44,623 nucleotides of DNA from Pseudonocardia sp. KRD291 (GCF_019263595.1 NZ_JADQDD010000014.1:1-44623); one strand, 5' to 3'. Positions 9,573-18,736 are shown, counted from the stretch's first letter. The notes: generated by a model from the letters alone, not told the origin. Translations and numbers: made by a program.

Positions 9573-10433
9573 TCAGCTGCGACGCGGCCGGCGGGGTCGG
9601 CCCGGCTCGTCGGTACCGGAGGACCCGGTCGAGGGCCGGGGCGCGCCGGTGCGGGGCGCCGCGCGGTCCGCGCCGGTGCGGGTCGAGGTACCGGGCGTCC
9701 GGGCGCCGGTCGTGCGGGCGCCCGGCGTGCGGGCGCCGGGCGTGCGGGCGGCGGCGTCCGGCGCGGCCGTGCGCCGTCCGCGTCCGGTCCGGCGCTCGCC
9801 GGAAGCGGAGGCCCCTGGCCGGGCGTTCCCGGGCCGGGCGCCCGCGTCCGGCATCCCGTCCCCGGTGCGGTCGCCGGGGAGCCGGCGGCGGATCTGTCCG
9901 AAGGCGTCGTCCGGGCCGGTGCGCTGGCGCACCAGCCGGAACCCGGCCACCAGCAGCACGGCCAGCGTCGTGACGGCCATCGCCGGGAACGCGTTGATCA
10001 GAGGAGCACCCGCCATCAGCAGGTGCTCGGTGGCCCCGGCCTCCGGCGTCGGCGCGCCGATCAGGACGGCGATCAGCGGGACGACGACGGCCAGCAGCAG
10101 CGGCGGCTGGATCGAGGGCACGAAGATGCTGCGCCGCCGTACCCAGGCCACGGCCAGCACACAGCCGAGGAAGTAGCCCACCTCGAAGATCGCGCCGACG
10201 GTGCCGAGCCGCAGCAGGTCGATCAGCACGCCCAGCGCGGTCAGCCCGGCCGCGATCGCCACCGCCGCCACCGGGGGAATGCCCAGAACCGGCTTGACCA
10301 GCGACCGTTCGCGGACCGGCCACGATCCGACGGGAGCCTTGCGCGCCCGGCGGCCGGACGGGGTCGACGCGGTCCGCCCGCCGGGCGCGGTCGAGGCGGG
10401 CCGCCGGGCCGACGTGGTGCGGGTGTCGGTCAC
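9573..10433 (-). CDS. DUF6542 membrane protein
   Basis: 286 aa. After a basic, Ser/Thr/Arg-rich N-terminus of about 45 residues there are four likely membrane segments: VLGIPPVAAVAIAAGLTALG, FEVGYFLGCVLAVAWV, PLLLAVVVPLIAVLI and FPAMAVTTLAVLLVAGF. This is the DUF6542 pattern (Rv1111c-like, near ispH in mycobacteria). The C-terminal 100 residues are disordered and Arg/Pro/Gly-rich and contain a short tandem repeat (ARTPG). Start GTG 10433 overlaps the rmuC stop by GTGA, so the two are translationally coupled. Function unknown. Confidence 0.7.
   Translation of the reverse strand: MTDTRTTSARRPASTAPGGRTASTPSGRRARKAPVGSWPVRERSLVKPVLGIPPVAAVAIAAGLTALGVLIDLLRLGTVGAIFEVGYFLGCVLAVAWVRRRSIFVPSIQPPLLLAVVVPLIAVLIGAPTPEAGATEHLLMAGAPLINAFPAMAVTTLAVLLVAGFRLVRQRTGPDDAFGQIRRRLPGDRTGDGMPDAGARPGNARPGASASGERRTGRGRRTAAPDAAARTPGARTPGARTTGARTPGTSTRTGADRAAPRTGAPRPSTGSSGTDEPGRPRRPRRS
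9691..9750. repeat. Four 15-bp tandem repeats inside the DUF6542 gene
   Basis: Four adjacent 15-base units (9691, 9706, 9721, 9736), each close to ccgggcgtgcgggcg with one to three changes. The period is a multiple of three, so copy-number changes keep the frame. They encode repeated Ala-Arg-Thr-Pro/Thr-Gly in the disordered tail. Confidence 0.85.
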
Positions 10434-11977
10434 CGGTTCAGAGTAGCTCGCACATCGGGGCCCTCCCGGGACCCGTCCGGGGGCGAGTCGTCGGCGTCGG
10501 GCCGCTCACGGCTCGTCTGCGCGAGGTCTTCGAGCGAGACCAGCGACTCGCCGGCGGAGGCGAGGAGCTCCGGCGCGGAGATCCCGCGCGGGCCGCCCTC
10601 GACCAGCTCGGGCGCGGCGAGCTCGGTGTCGGAGACCTGCAGCTCGGTGAACTTGCGTGCGGTCACCAGCACCCTGGCCTCGAGCGAGGAGACGGTGCGG
10701 TTGTAGCTCTCGACCGCCGAGTCCAGGCTGCGCCCGAGCTTGGCCACGTGCGTGCCCATCGTCGCGAGCCGGCCGTGCAGCTCCCGGCCCAGCCGGTGCA
10801 CCTGCGCGGCGTTGCGGGCCAGCGCCTCCTGTCGCCAGCCGTAGGCCACGGTGCGCAGCAGCGCGATCAGCGTGGTCGGGGTCGCGAGCACCACGTTGCG
10901 GCCGAACGCGTGCTCGAGCAGCGCCGGGTCGGCCTGCAGCGCGGCCTCCAGGAACGGGTCGCCCGGCACGAACAGGACGACGAACTCCGGGGTGGGCTCG
11001 AAGGCCTCCCAGTAGGCCTTGGCGGCCAGCTGGTCGACGTGGCTGCGCAGCTGACGGGCGTGCCGGGCGAGCCGGTCGGCGTGCACGTCGGCGTCGCGGC
11101 TCTCGACCGCCTCCAGGTAGGCCGCGAACGGGACCTTGGCGTCCACCACCACCTGCTTGCCGCCGGACAGGCGCACCACCATGTCCGGGCGTACCCCACC
11201 GTCCTCACCGGACGCGCTGACCTGGGTGGAGAAGTCGCAGTGCTCCACCATCCCGGCGAGCTCGACCACCCGTTCCAGCTGCAGCTCCCCCCACCGGCCG
11301 CGGACCTGCGGCGCGCGCAGCGCGTTGACCAGCGCCTTGGTCTCGGTGCCGAGCCGTTCGGAGCCCTCGGCCATGTGCCGGACCTGTTCGCGCAGCCCGG
11401 CGTAGGCGGACTCGCGGTCCTTCTCCACCGTGCGCAGCTGACCCTCGACCCGGCCCAGCGCGGCGCTGAGCGGGTCCAGCAGCGTCTCGACGGCCTTGGC
11501 GCGTGCGGTCTCGTCGCCCTCGGCCTTCGCCGACAGTGCGGCGGTGACCTCCTTGAGCCTGCTCTCGGCCAGCGCGACGAACTGCTCGTTGTTGCGGGTC
11601 AGCGCGTCCTGCGACAGCGCGGCGAAGGAGTCCTTGAGCTCGGCCTCCCGGCGGACCTGCTGGGCCTCGCTCTCCGCGCGGGCCTCCCGCTCGGCCTGCA
11701 GCGCCGCGTGGAACGACGCCGCGTCGGAGTCCGCCCGGCGCAGCCGCGCGGTGGCCTGCTCCAGCTGCTCGTGCAGGTCCTCGATGCGTTCCATCAGCCC
11801 GGTCCGCTCGGCGCGCAGGCCCGCGGCGTCGGCCCGGGTGGTCGCGGTGGTGTTCGCCGCGGCCCGCGCGGCCTCGGCGACCGCCTCGCGGTACCGGGCG
11901 CCGGCCACCAGCCAGGTCACCCCGGCACCGGTCGCGACGCCGACCACCAGGCCGACCAGCATGCTCGTGAGATCCAC
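10430..11977 (-). CDS. rmuC: DNA recombination protein RmuC
   Basis: About 515 aa. An N-terminal membrane helix (MLVGLVVGVATGAGVTWLVAG) is followed by a long coiled coil (about residues 30-200, rich in Ala, Glu, Arg) and the RmuC core: LRAPQVRGRWGELQLERVVELAG, DMVVRLSGGKQVVVDAKVPF, EFVVLFVPGDPFLEAAL and NVVLATPTTLIALLRTVAYGW. The core resembles a PD-(D/E)XK nuclease (Asp-Met, then VVVDAK). RmuC limits DNA inversions at short inverted repeats in E. coli. The start is uncertain: GTG 11977 or ATG 11962, neither with a good ribosome binding site. The tail is acidic. It is the first gene of the rmuC-DUF6542 unit. Confidence 0.92.
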   Translation of the reverse strand: MDLTSMLVGLVVGVATGAGVTWLVAGARYREAVAEAARAAANTTATTRADAAGLRAERTGLMERIEDLHEQLEQATARLRRADSDAASFHAALQAEREARAESEAQQVRREAELKDSFAALSQDALTRNNEQFVALAESRLKEVTAALSAKAEGDETARAKAVETLLDPLSAALGRVEGQLRTVEKDRESAYAGLREQVRHMAEGSERLGTETKALVNALRAPQVRGRWGELQLERVVELAGMVEHCDFSTQVSASGEDGGVRPDMVVRLSGGKQVVVDAKVPFAAYLEAVESRDADVHADRLARHARQLRSHVDQLAAKAYWEAFEPTPEFVVLFVPGDPFLEAALQADPALLEHAFGRNVVLATPTTLIALLRTVAYGWRQEALARNAAQVHRLGRELHGRLATMGTHVAKLGRSLDSAVESYNRTVSSLEARVLVTARKFTELQVSDTELAAPELVEGGPRGISAPELLASAGESLVSLEDLAQTSRERPDADDSPPDGSREGPDVRATLNR

Positions 11978-12252
11978 ACCGACAGGGTGCACCGGGGCAC
12001 CGACAGTTCCGGCCCCGCCGCGCCGGGTCGGGCCTCCGCGATCCCCCGCGGACCCGGCACGACCTGGTCTTTCGTGCGCCGCACGCGCGTCGGCACCCGG
12101 CCGGATGTTTACCGGTCGGACCGGGTGGAGAGGGGTGATGCGGCCGGGGGTTGCCCGGCTAAGACGCATCGGACAACGACGCATCCCGGCTGCGCTCCGG
12201 GCCGTCTCACCTGGTGTCAGCGTCCACAGCGGAAGCGAAAGAGGTTCACTCG

Positions 12253-12813
12253 ATGCTGGGTTCCTACCGGACGAAGAAGACCACGACCGTCACCCGAACA
12301 CTCGCCGCCACCGGCATCGCCGCAGCGGCCATCCTGACACCACTGACGGCGGGGGTCGCCACCGCGGCCCCGGTCGCGACGGTTGCCGCCGCCACCGGGA
12401 CCGACGCGGCGCCCTCGGCCTGCCGGCCGGCGAACTACCGCGGCACCGTCTCGCCCGACGCGGCCAGCTCCGGGCACCGCCACTACCGCGTCACCCTGGT
12501 CGCCGCGCCGGGGACCTCGGCGTGCACGCTCGCCGGGTCCCCGGACGGCGCCGCGTTCTGGAAGGGGCAGACCCCGATCGGGGTGAACCCGAGGACCTAC
12601 GGCGACCAGGCGGTGCCGGTCGCGTTCGGCCCCGGTGCTCCGGTCCACTTCGACATCCAGGTGCCGAACTCCGCGGGCGGGGCGACGGCCGGCACCGTCA
12701 GGTTCTCCCTGCGTGCACCCGACGGGGCCGTGATCCCGGGTGAGGGGGCCGCCGGCGGGTACATGGAGGTGGACGCGGGCACCGCGATCGGCCCCGTCCG
12801 GCCCGGGGTCTGA
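12253..12813 (+). CDS. Secreted DUF4232-like protein
   Basis: 186 aa. A basic start followed by a hydrophobic stretch ending ATAAP gives a clear signal peptide (about residues 1-37). The mature part looks like DUF4232, a secreted actinobacterial domain: CRPANYRGTVSPDAASSG, then HYRVTLVAAPGTSACTLAGSP, and a C-terminal beta-rich section (GAPVHFDIQVPNSAGG). The two Cys (CRPAN and SACTL) probably pair. Start ATG 12253 has AGAGG nine bases upstream. It is divergent from rmuC and converges with ogt. Function unknown; extracellular. Confidence 0.65.
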   Translation: MLGSYRTKKTTTVTRTLAATGIAAAAILTPLTAGVATAAPVATVAAATGTDAAPSACRPANYRGTVSPDAASSGHRHYRVTLVAAPGTSACTLAGSPDGAAFWKGQTPIGVNPRTYGDQAVPVAFGPGAPVHFDIQVPNSAGGATAGTVRFSLRAPDGAVIPGEGAAGGYMEVDAGTAIGPVRPGV

Positions 12814-12836
12814 GAACGCGGGCGGGAGGCGCCGCG

Positions 12837-13409
12837 CTACGCCGGCCGGGAGCGGGTGGCCTCGTGCTCGATCAGCCACTGCTTGACCGGCAGCCCCCAG
12901 CGGAAGCCGCCGAGCGAGCCGTCGGTGCGCAGCACCCGGTGGCACGGCACGAACAGCGCCGCCGCGTTCCGTGCGCAGGCCGACGCCGCGGCCCGTACCG
13001 CCTTCGGCCGCCCGGACCGGGTCGCGTACTCGGTGTAGGTGACCGGGGCGCCGGGTTCGACGGTGCGCAGCACGTCCCAGGCGTGGTTCAGGAACTCGCC
13101 GGACCGCTGCCGGACCGCGATCGCGTCGATCGCCGCCAGGTCGCCGTCGTGGTAGCGGGCGACCGCATCGGCCACCGGGCCGAGCTCGCCGGGGAGCAGC
13201 TCCCCCGGGTGCAACGAGGGGTGCACCTGGGGGAGCAGCTCGTCCAGCTCGGCGGTCCAGCCCGACGCGAGCACCGCGCCGCCGGAGTCGACGACGGCCG
13301 TGAACGGCCCGATCGGGGTGTCCTGGGTGGCCCAGCGGGCCGTCCCGGCGGCGGTCGCGGCGCCGTCCTGCGGTGCGGGCGAGTCGTGGTCGGTCAGGGT
13401 GTCGGTCAT
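12837..13409 (-). CDS. ogt: Methylated-DNA--protein-cysteine methyltransferase
   Basis: 190 aa. It removes alkyl groups from O6-alkylguanine by suicide transfer to its own Cys. The active-site motif FVPCHRVLRTDGSLGGFRWG is present (acceptor Cys156), as are the DNA-binding helix pattern TYTEYATRSGRPKAVRAAASA and the Asn of CARNAAAL. Start ATG 13409 has GGAGG five bases upstream and overlaps the stop of ada-alkA by ATGA, so both are made together. The same pairing (alkA, ogt) occurs in M. tuberculosis Rv1317c-Rv1316c. It supplies the O6-methyltransferase activity that the neighbouring Ada protein lacks. Confidence 0.95.
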   Translation of the reverse strand: MTDTLTDHDSPAPQDGAATAAGTARWATQDTPIGPFTAVVDSGGAVLASGWTAELDELLPQVHPSLHPGELLPGELGPVADAVARYHDGDLAAIDAIAVRQRSGEFLNHAWDVLRTVEPGAPVTYTEYATRSGRPKAVRAAASACARNAAALFVPCHRVLRTDGSLGGFRWGLPVKQWLIEHEATRSRPA

Positions 13410-14956
13410 GCCGTCCTCCGGCGTGTGGTCGTGGGAGCGGGGGCGGACCGTGCCGCGGCCGCTCTCCACAGGTGGGTGGCGGCGTAGGACCGCCAGGGCG
13501 CCCAGCGCGCGGAGCGGGCACGAAGTCCCGTCGCGTCACCGGGGAGTGCGAGGGCCTCGGCGCCCCGGCGTACCGCCAGGTCGGAGGCCAGAAGTTCGTC
13601 CGGGTCGCCCAGCACGCGCATGGCCAGGTAACCGGCGCTCCACGGACCGACGCCCGGCAGCGCGACCAGCTCGGCGCGCAGCTCGTCCGGGTCGCGGCCC
13701 GGGTCGAGCGCGAGGTCTCCGGAGGCGATCGCGGCACACACGCCCAGCACGGTGGAGATCCGCCGGGCCGGGCCGGTGAGTACCTCGTGCCCGCGCTCGG
13801 CGATCGTCGCCGCGGCCGGGAACAGCAGCCACGGCTCGTCGCCCTCCGCGGCCGGCGTTGCGAGGTCGGCCGGCAGGGGATCGCCCAGGACCGTCGTCAT
13901 CCGGGCGGCCGCGGTCCGTGCCGCCGCGACCGAGACCTGCTGCCCGAGCACGGTCCGCACGGCCGTCTCGGCGCCGTCCACCGACCCGGCCAGCCGGATC
14001 CCCGGCACCTGCGCCACGGACGGGGCCAGCGCCGGGTCCGCCCCGAGCACCGCGTCCACCGCCTCCGGGTCCGCGTCCAGGTCGAGCATCCGGCGCAGCC
14101 GCGCCACCGCGGGGCCGAGGTCTCGCGGGTCGGACAGCCGCAGCGTCGCCGGTACCGCGCCCGCGACGGTGACGAGGTCGAGCGACACCGTCGCCGGGCC
14201 GTGCGGCAGCCGCAGCGTGCGCCGGTAGGTCCCGTCGCGTACCGACTCGACCCCGTCGACCGCGCGGGCGTCGAAGAACCCGAGCAGCCCGTACGGGTCG
14301 AACGGCTCCCGGTAGGGCAGCCGCAGCGTGAGCGGGCCGGTCGCGGCGCCGGCGACGTGCCCGCCGCGGCGCGCCGCCTCGGCGCGCAGCGTGCCGGGCG
14401 GCACCCCGTAGACCTCGCGGACGGTGTCGTTGAACTGGCGCACGCTGTGGAACCCGGCCGCGAACGCGACGTCGGCCATCCCCAGCGCCGTCGTCTCCAC
14501 CAGCAGCCGCGCGGTGTGCGCCCGGTGCGCGCGGGCCAGCGCGAGCGGGCCGGCGCCCAGCTCCTCGCCGAGTACCCGGTTCAGGTGCCGCGGGGAGTAG
14601 CCCAGCCGCGCGGCCAGCCCGGTGATCCCGTCCCGCTCGACGGTCCCGTCGCCGATCAGGCGCATCGCCCGTGCGGCGAGGTCGGCGCGCACGTTCCACT
14701 CCGGCGACCCGGGCACCGCATCCGGCAGGCAGCGCCGGCAGGCGCGGTAGCCACCGGCCTGCGCGGCGGCCGGCGTCCGCAGGAACTCGACGTTGTGCGC
14801 GCGCGGCGGCGGCACCGGGCAGGACGGCCGGCAGTAGATCCGGGTGGTCCGGACCGCGGTCACGAACTGCCCGTCGAACCGCGCGTCACGCGAGGTGACG
14901 GCCCGGTAGCAGCGTTCGTGGTCCAGCAGCACGAGAGGAACTGTGCCACCCACCAC
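13406..14956 (-). CDS. alkA: Ada-AlkA fusion: alkylation sensor and DNA glycosylase
   Basis: About 516 aa with three parts. Residues 1-80 are the Ada metal-binding sensor with Cys42, Cys46, Cys73 and Cys76 (IYCRPSCP and CRRC), the same spacing as E. coli Ada 38/42/69/72; the first of these would accept methyl groups from phosphotriesters. An AraC-type helix-turn-helix pair follows (ITGLAARLGYSPRHLNRVL; ADVAFAAGFHSVRQFNDTV). The second half is AlkA: an N-terminal AlkA domain and the HhH-GPD glycosylase (VLGQQVSVAAARTAAARM; LPGVGPWSAGYLAMRVLGD; ASDLAV with the catalytic Asp). It removes alkylated bases and probably activates its own operon. Start GTG 14956 has GGAAG upstream; GTG 14932 is also possible. 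Confidence 0.93.
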   Translation of the reverse strand: MVGGTVPLVLLDHERCYRAVTSRDARFDGQFVTAVRTTRIYCRPSCPVPPPRAHNVEFLRTPAAAQAGGYRACRRCLPDAVPGSPEWNVRADLAARAMRLIGDGTVERDGITGLAARLGYSPRHLNRVLGEELGAGPLALARAHRAHTARLLVETTALGMADVAFAAGFHSVRQFNDTVREVYGVPPGTLRAEAARRGGHVAGAATGPLTLRLPYREPFDPYGLLGFFDARAVDGVESVRDGTYRRTLRLPHGPATVSLDLVTVAGAVPATLRLSDPRDLGPAVARLRRMLDLDADPEAVDAVLGADPALAPSVAQVPGIRLAGSVDGAETAVRTVLGQQVSVAAARTAAARMTTVLGDPLPADLATPAAEGDEPWLLFPAAATIAERGHEVLTGPARRISTVLGVCAAIASGDLALDPGRDPDELRAELVALPGVGPWSAGYLAMRVLGDPDELLASDLAVRRGAEALALPGDATGLRARSARWAPWRSYAATHLWRAAAARSAPAPTTTRRRTA

Positions 14957-15000
14957 CGACAGTCTTCCGGCGGGAATCGGACCTGGAGCGGGTCGTGCAG

Positions 15001-16155
15001 TCAGTCGAGTCCGCCCCGCTTGACCAGCTGGGCGGCGATCACGTTGCGCTGGATCTCGTTCGTCCCCTCGCCGACGATCATCAGCGGGGCGTCCCGGAAG
15101 TACCGCTCGACGTCGAACTCGGTGGAGTAGCCGTACCCGCCGTGGATGCGCACCGCGTTCAGCGCGATCTCCATCGCCACCTCGGAGGTGAACAGCTTCG
15201 CCATCCCCGCCTCCATGTCGCAGCGCTGCCCGGCGTCGTACTTCTCGGCCGCGTAGAGGATCAGCTGCCGGGCCGCGGTGACCTTGGTGGCCATGTCGGC
15301 GAGGTAGTTGCCGATCGACTGGTGCTGCCAGATCGGCTTGCCGAAGCTCTCCCGCTCCTGGGCGTAGCGCAGCGCGTCGTCCAGGGCCGCGCGCCCGACG
15401 CCCAGTGCCCGCGCCGCGACCTGGATCCGGCCCGTCTCCAGGCCCTTCATCATCTGCGCGAAACCCTTGCCCTCGACGCCGCCGAGCACCGCCGAGGCCG
15501 GGACCCGCATGTCGTCGAAGGACAGCTCGCAGGACTCGACGCCCTTGTAGCCCAGCTTGGGCAGGTCCCGCGACACCGTCAGCCCCGGCCCGTGCTCGAC
15601 CAGCAGGATCGAGACCCCCTTGTGCTTGGGCTCGGCGTGCGGGTCGGTCTTGCACATCAGCGCGATCAGCCCGGACCGGCGCGAGTTGGTGATCCACGTC
15701 TTGGAGCCGTTGACGACGTAGGAGTCGCCGTCGCGGTCCGCGTGCGTGGACATGGCCTGCAGGTCCGAGCCGCCGCCCGGCTCGGTGAGCGCCATCGTGG
15801 CCCGGATCTCGCCGGTCGCCATCCGCGGCAGGTAGTGGTCCTTCTGCTCAGGGGTGCCGAACGCCAGGATCAGCTTGGACACGACGGTGTGCCCGCCCAT
15901 CGCCCCGGCCAGGCTCATCCAGCCGCGCGCGAGCTCCGCGGTGACCAGCGCGTAGCAGGGCATCGACACCGGCGCCTCGCCCCACGGCTCGGGGATCGCG
16001 AGGCCGAAGATGCCGAGCTCCTTCATCTGCTCGATCAGCTTCTCCGGGTAGGTGTCGGAGTGCTCCAGCTCGCGGACCACGGGACGGACCTCGCGGTCGA
16101 CGAAGTCGCGCACCGTGTCGACGACGGCGCGTTCCTCGGTGCTCAGTTCGGTCAT
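15001..16155 (-). CDS. Acyl-CoA dehydrogenase
   Basis: 384 aa, standard length. FAD enzyme forming the 2,3-double bond of acyl-CoA thioesters. Visible are ALTEPGGGSDLQAM (substrate/FAD loop), WITNSRRSGLI, the arginine region RESFGKPIWQHQSIGNYLADM, IHGGYGYSTEFDVERYFRDA, and VGEGTNEIQRNVIA with the catalytic Glu in GEGTNE. ATG 16155 has GAGGAG five bases upstream. It is divergent from an enoyl-CoA hydratase; the gap of about 100 bases holds a palindrome that matches one in front of the acyl-CoA ligase gene, so I infer control by the GntR regulator nearby. The exact acyl substrate is not clear. Confidence 0.93.
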   Translation of the reverse strand: MTELSTEERAVVDTVRDFVDREVRPVVRELEHSDTYPEKLIEQMKELGIFGLAIPEPWGEAPVSMPCYALVTAELARGWMSLAGAMGGHTVVSKLILAFGTPEQKDHYLPRMATGEIRATMALTEPGGGSDLQAMSTHADRDGDSYVVNGSKTWITNSRRSGLIALMCKTDPHAEPKHKGVSILLVEHGPGLTVSRDLPKLGYKGVESCELSFDDMRVPASAVLGGVEGKGFAQMMKGLETGRIQVAARALGVGRAALDDALRYAQERESFGKPIWQHQSIGNYLADMATKVTAARQLILYAAEKYDAGQRCDMEAGMAKLFTSEVAMEIALNAVRIHGGYGYSTEFDVERYFRDAPLMIVGEGTNEIQRNVIAAQLVKRGGLD

Positions 16156-16183
16156 CGCGACTCCTCGGCTCGGCGTTCTCTGG

Positions 16184-16195
16184 ATTATATAGAAT
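16184..16195. promoter_or_regulatory. Predicted GntR operator between acd and ech
   Basis: attatatagaat, an imperfect palindrome in an AT-rich island in otherwise very GC-rich DNA. It shares tatagaatc with the perfect palindrome at 18738-18747 in front of the ligase gene. It sits in the divergent acyl-CoA dehydrogenase/enoyl-CoA hydratase promoter region. The partner regulator is probably the FCD-type GntR protein encoded at 18763-19464. Confidence 0.6.
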
Positions 16196-16258
16196 CTGTA
16201 CGCAGGCTGCCTCTAGAGTCCGCAGAACACGATCCCGGTCGCGACGAGAGGGGCCCCG

Positions 16259-17035
16259 ATGTCGATCGACGTCGAGCGCGACGGCCACGTCGCCGTCATC
16301 ACGATCAACCGTCCGGAGGCGCGCAACGCGCTCGACCCCGAGCACGACGAGGCCCTCGGCGCCGCGGTGGCCGGGTTCGAGGCCGACGACGACCTGCGCG
16401 TCGCGGTGCTCACCGGCGCAGGCGACACCGTGTTCTCCGCCGGCGCGGACCTGAAGAAGCTGATCCCGGCCTTCCGGGACCGGGTGCGGGCGGGGGAGTC
16501 GCCGCCGTGGAACTTCGGCGGGTTCACCGCGATCGAGCGCACCAAGCCGATGATCGCCGCGGTGAACGGGCACGCGCTGGCCGGCGGCTGCGAGATGGCC
16601 CTGGCCTGCGACATCCGCCTCGCCTCCCCGAACGCGACGATCGGCCTGGCCGAGACCAAGTGGGCGATCATCCCCGGCGCGGGCGGCACCGTCCGGCTGC
16701 CGCGCGCGGTGCCGCTCGGCCTGGCGATGGAGATGATCCTGACCGGTGACCCGATCGACGCCGCGGAGGCGCACCGCGTCGGGCTGGTGAACCGGGTGGT
16801 GCCCTCGGCGGAGCTGCGCGACGAGGCCGTCGCGCTGGCCCGCACGATCGCCGCCCGGGGGCCGGTCGCCGTCCGCACCGCCCGCGCGTCGGTACTGGAG
16901 GGTCTGGGCACCGACGAGCGCACGGCCATGGCGAACGAGTTCGGCCACTTCCTCGACGTCCTGCGCACCGACGACGCCGTGGAGGGCTCCACCGCGTTCG
17001 CCGAGAAGCGCGATCCCGTCTACCGGGGCCGCTGA
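16259..17035 (+). CDS. Enoyl-CoA hydratase/isomerase family protein
   Basis: 258 aa crotonase-fold enzyme. Conserved parts: VITINRPEARNALD, FSAGADLKKL (oxyanion-hole loop), NGHALAGGCEMALACDIRLAS (second oxyanion region), and GLAETKWAIIPGAGGTVRLPRAVP with the Glu typical of hydratases. The position usually holding the other catalytic Glu reads GGCEMALACD, also Glu. So it probably hydrates 2-enoyl-CoA made by the divergent acyl-CoA dehydrogenase. ATG 16259 is preceded by GAGAGGGG at normal spacing. The gene converges with the ligase pseudogene, only two bases apart. Confidence 0.9.
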   Translation: MSIDVERDGHVAVITINRPEARNALDPEHDEALGAAVAGFEADDDLRVAVLTGAGDTVFSAGADLKKLIPAFRDRVRAGESPPWNFGGFTAIERTKPMIAAVNGHALAGGCEMALACDIRLASPNATIGLAETKWAIIPGAGGTVRLPRAVPLGLAMEMILTGDPIDAAEAHRVGLVNRVVPSAELRDEAVALARTIAARGPVAVRTARASVLEGLGTDERTAMANEFGHFLDVLRTDDAVEGSTAFAEKRDPVYRGR

Positions 17036-17037
17036 CC

Positions 17038-18691
17038 TCAGGACGGCAGCAGGCGTGCGCGGGCGCCGTCCACGCCGCCGTCGGCGACGACCCCGCGGAT
17101 CGCCTTCTTGTCGAACTTGCCGACGCTGGTCTTGGGCACCTCGTCGACGAAGAGGAACTCGTCGGGCACCCAGAACTTGGCGAACCCCTCGCCGAGCAGG
17201 TGCGCGCGCAGCTCCTCGGTGCTCAGCGAGACGTCCGAGGCCACCACGACACCGAGCGGGCGTTCGAGCCACTTCTCGTCGGCGATCCCGACGACGGTGG
17301 CCTCGGCGACCTTGGGGTGCAACATCAGCGCGTTCTCCAGGTCGATCGTGGAGATCCACTCCCCGCCGGATCAGGTCCTTGGAGCGGTCCTTGAGCAGGA
17401 CGTAGCCCTCCGGGTCGATGCAGCCGACGTCGCCGGTGCGCAGCCAGCCGTCGACGATCGAGTCCTTCGTGCGCTCGTCGCGGTAGTACTCGCCGGCGGT
17501 GAACGGGGAGCGGACGTGGAAGTCGCCGATCGACTCGCCGTCCCAGGGCTGCTCCGCACCCGACACCGGGTCCACGACCTTGATCTGCAGCAGCGGGATC
17601 GGCAGCCCCTGGGTCTGCCGGAGCGAGTAGATCTCCTCCTCGGTGCCGCCCTCCAGGGTGGACTTGAGCGCGAAGAAGCAGATCTGCGGGGAGTTCTCGG
17701 TCATGCCGTAGCCCTGCATCACCTCGGTGTCGTAGGTGTCGCGGAACCACTTCATGACCGCTTTCGACGGCGCCTGCCCGCCCAGCCACAGAGTGTCCAG
17801 GGTGGACAGGTCGCGTTCCCGGTCCGAGGAGCGGACGGCGTCGCGGATCATCGTGCCGATCGTGACGGCGGCGTTCATGCCGGTGACGCCGAGGTCCTCG
17901 ATGATGTCGACGTAGTCGCCCGGGGTCGGGTGCGCGCCGGGCAGCACGAGCGTCGCGCCCTGCAGGAGTGCGGTGTGCGGGATGTTCCAGCCGTTGCAGT
18001 GGAACATCGGCGCCACCTCGAGCCAGATCTGGCGCTCGGCCATGTTCAGCTTGTCGTGCATGGCCAGGCACATCGCCTGCAGCACCATCGCCCGGTGCGA
18101 GTAGACGACGCCCTTCGGGTCACCGGTGGTGGCGGAGGTGAAGCACATCGCCGACGCGGTCTTCTCGTCGAACTCGCCGAACTGTGCGTCCTCGTCGGCG
18201 GCGGCGAGCAGGTCCTCGTAGGCGTGCACCGGCACCGGCAGGTCGTGTGCCGGCACGGCGTCGTCCAGTACGACGACCGCCTCCACACTGGACAGACCGA
18301 GCTCGAACAGCGCCGCGACGCCGGGGAGCTGGTCGGTGTCGACGAGCAGGAACCGGTCCTCGGCCTTGTCGATGGTGAACTTCTGCTGCGCGGGCGAGAG
18401 CCGCAGGTTGATCGTGTGCAGGACGCCCTGGATGCCGGGCACCCCGAAGTAGGCCTCGAGATGGCGCCAGTGGTTCCAGGCCAGCGTGCCGACCCGGTCG
18501 CCGGGCTCGACGCCGAGCGTGCGCAGCGCGTCGCCCAGGCGCCGGGCCCGCTTGCCGAAGTCGCGGTAGGTGTAGCGGTGGTACTCGCCGGGGCCGAGCC
18601 GGGTGACGATCTGCTTGTCGGCGAAGAGCCGCTCGGTACGCCACAGCAACGAGTGCAGGAGCAACTGGCTGTCCAACATCAGACCCTGCAT
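17038..18691 (-). pseudogene. Acyl-CoA ligase (AlkK/FadD type), frameshifted near residue 440
   Basis: AMP-forming acyl-CoA ligase. The first frame runs from ATG 18691 (GGAGG six bases upstream) and carries FTSATTGDPKGVVYSHRAM, QGYGMTENSPQI and DGWLRTGDVGCIDPEGY, then stops making sense after [11 protein letters not shown] second frame resumes at once with [19 protein letters not shown] and ends with [13 protein letters not shown], which holds the catalytic Lys. The break is at about 17362-17370. Family members read LIKSGGEWIS here; restoring five bases (a second copy of tccgg) would give exactly LIRSGGEWIS, so loss of one unit of a tccgg doublet is the simplest explanation. It may be a true mutation or a sequencing error. 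Whole length would be about 552 aa, normal. Confidence 0.82.
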
Positions 18692-18736
18692 CGGTGCCTC
18701 CACGGTGAGCCGGCGATCACAGGCGAGGCTGCACGA

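Noticed and set aside
12217..13737. A 506-residue minus-strand frame covering the DUF4232-like gene and ogt
   Set aside because: It is Arg/Gly/Pro-rich with no domain, and lies antisense or in another frame to ogt and ada-alkA, which have clear motifs.
14957..15697. Upstream extension of the ada-alkA frame
   Set aside because: The extension is inside acyl-CoA dehydrogenase in another frame; family N-termini begin just before the first Cys motif.
15848..17362. Extension of the ligase frame 1 past the break
   Set aside because: It becomes Arg/Gly/Ala noise and runs into neighbouring genes; the true C-terminus continues in another frame.
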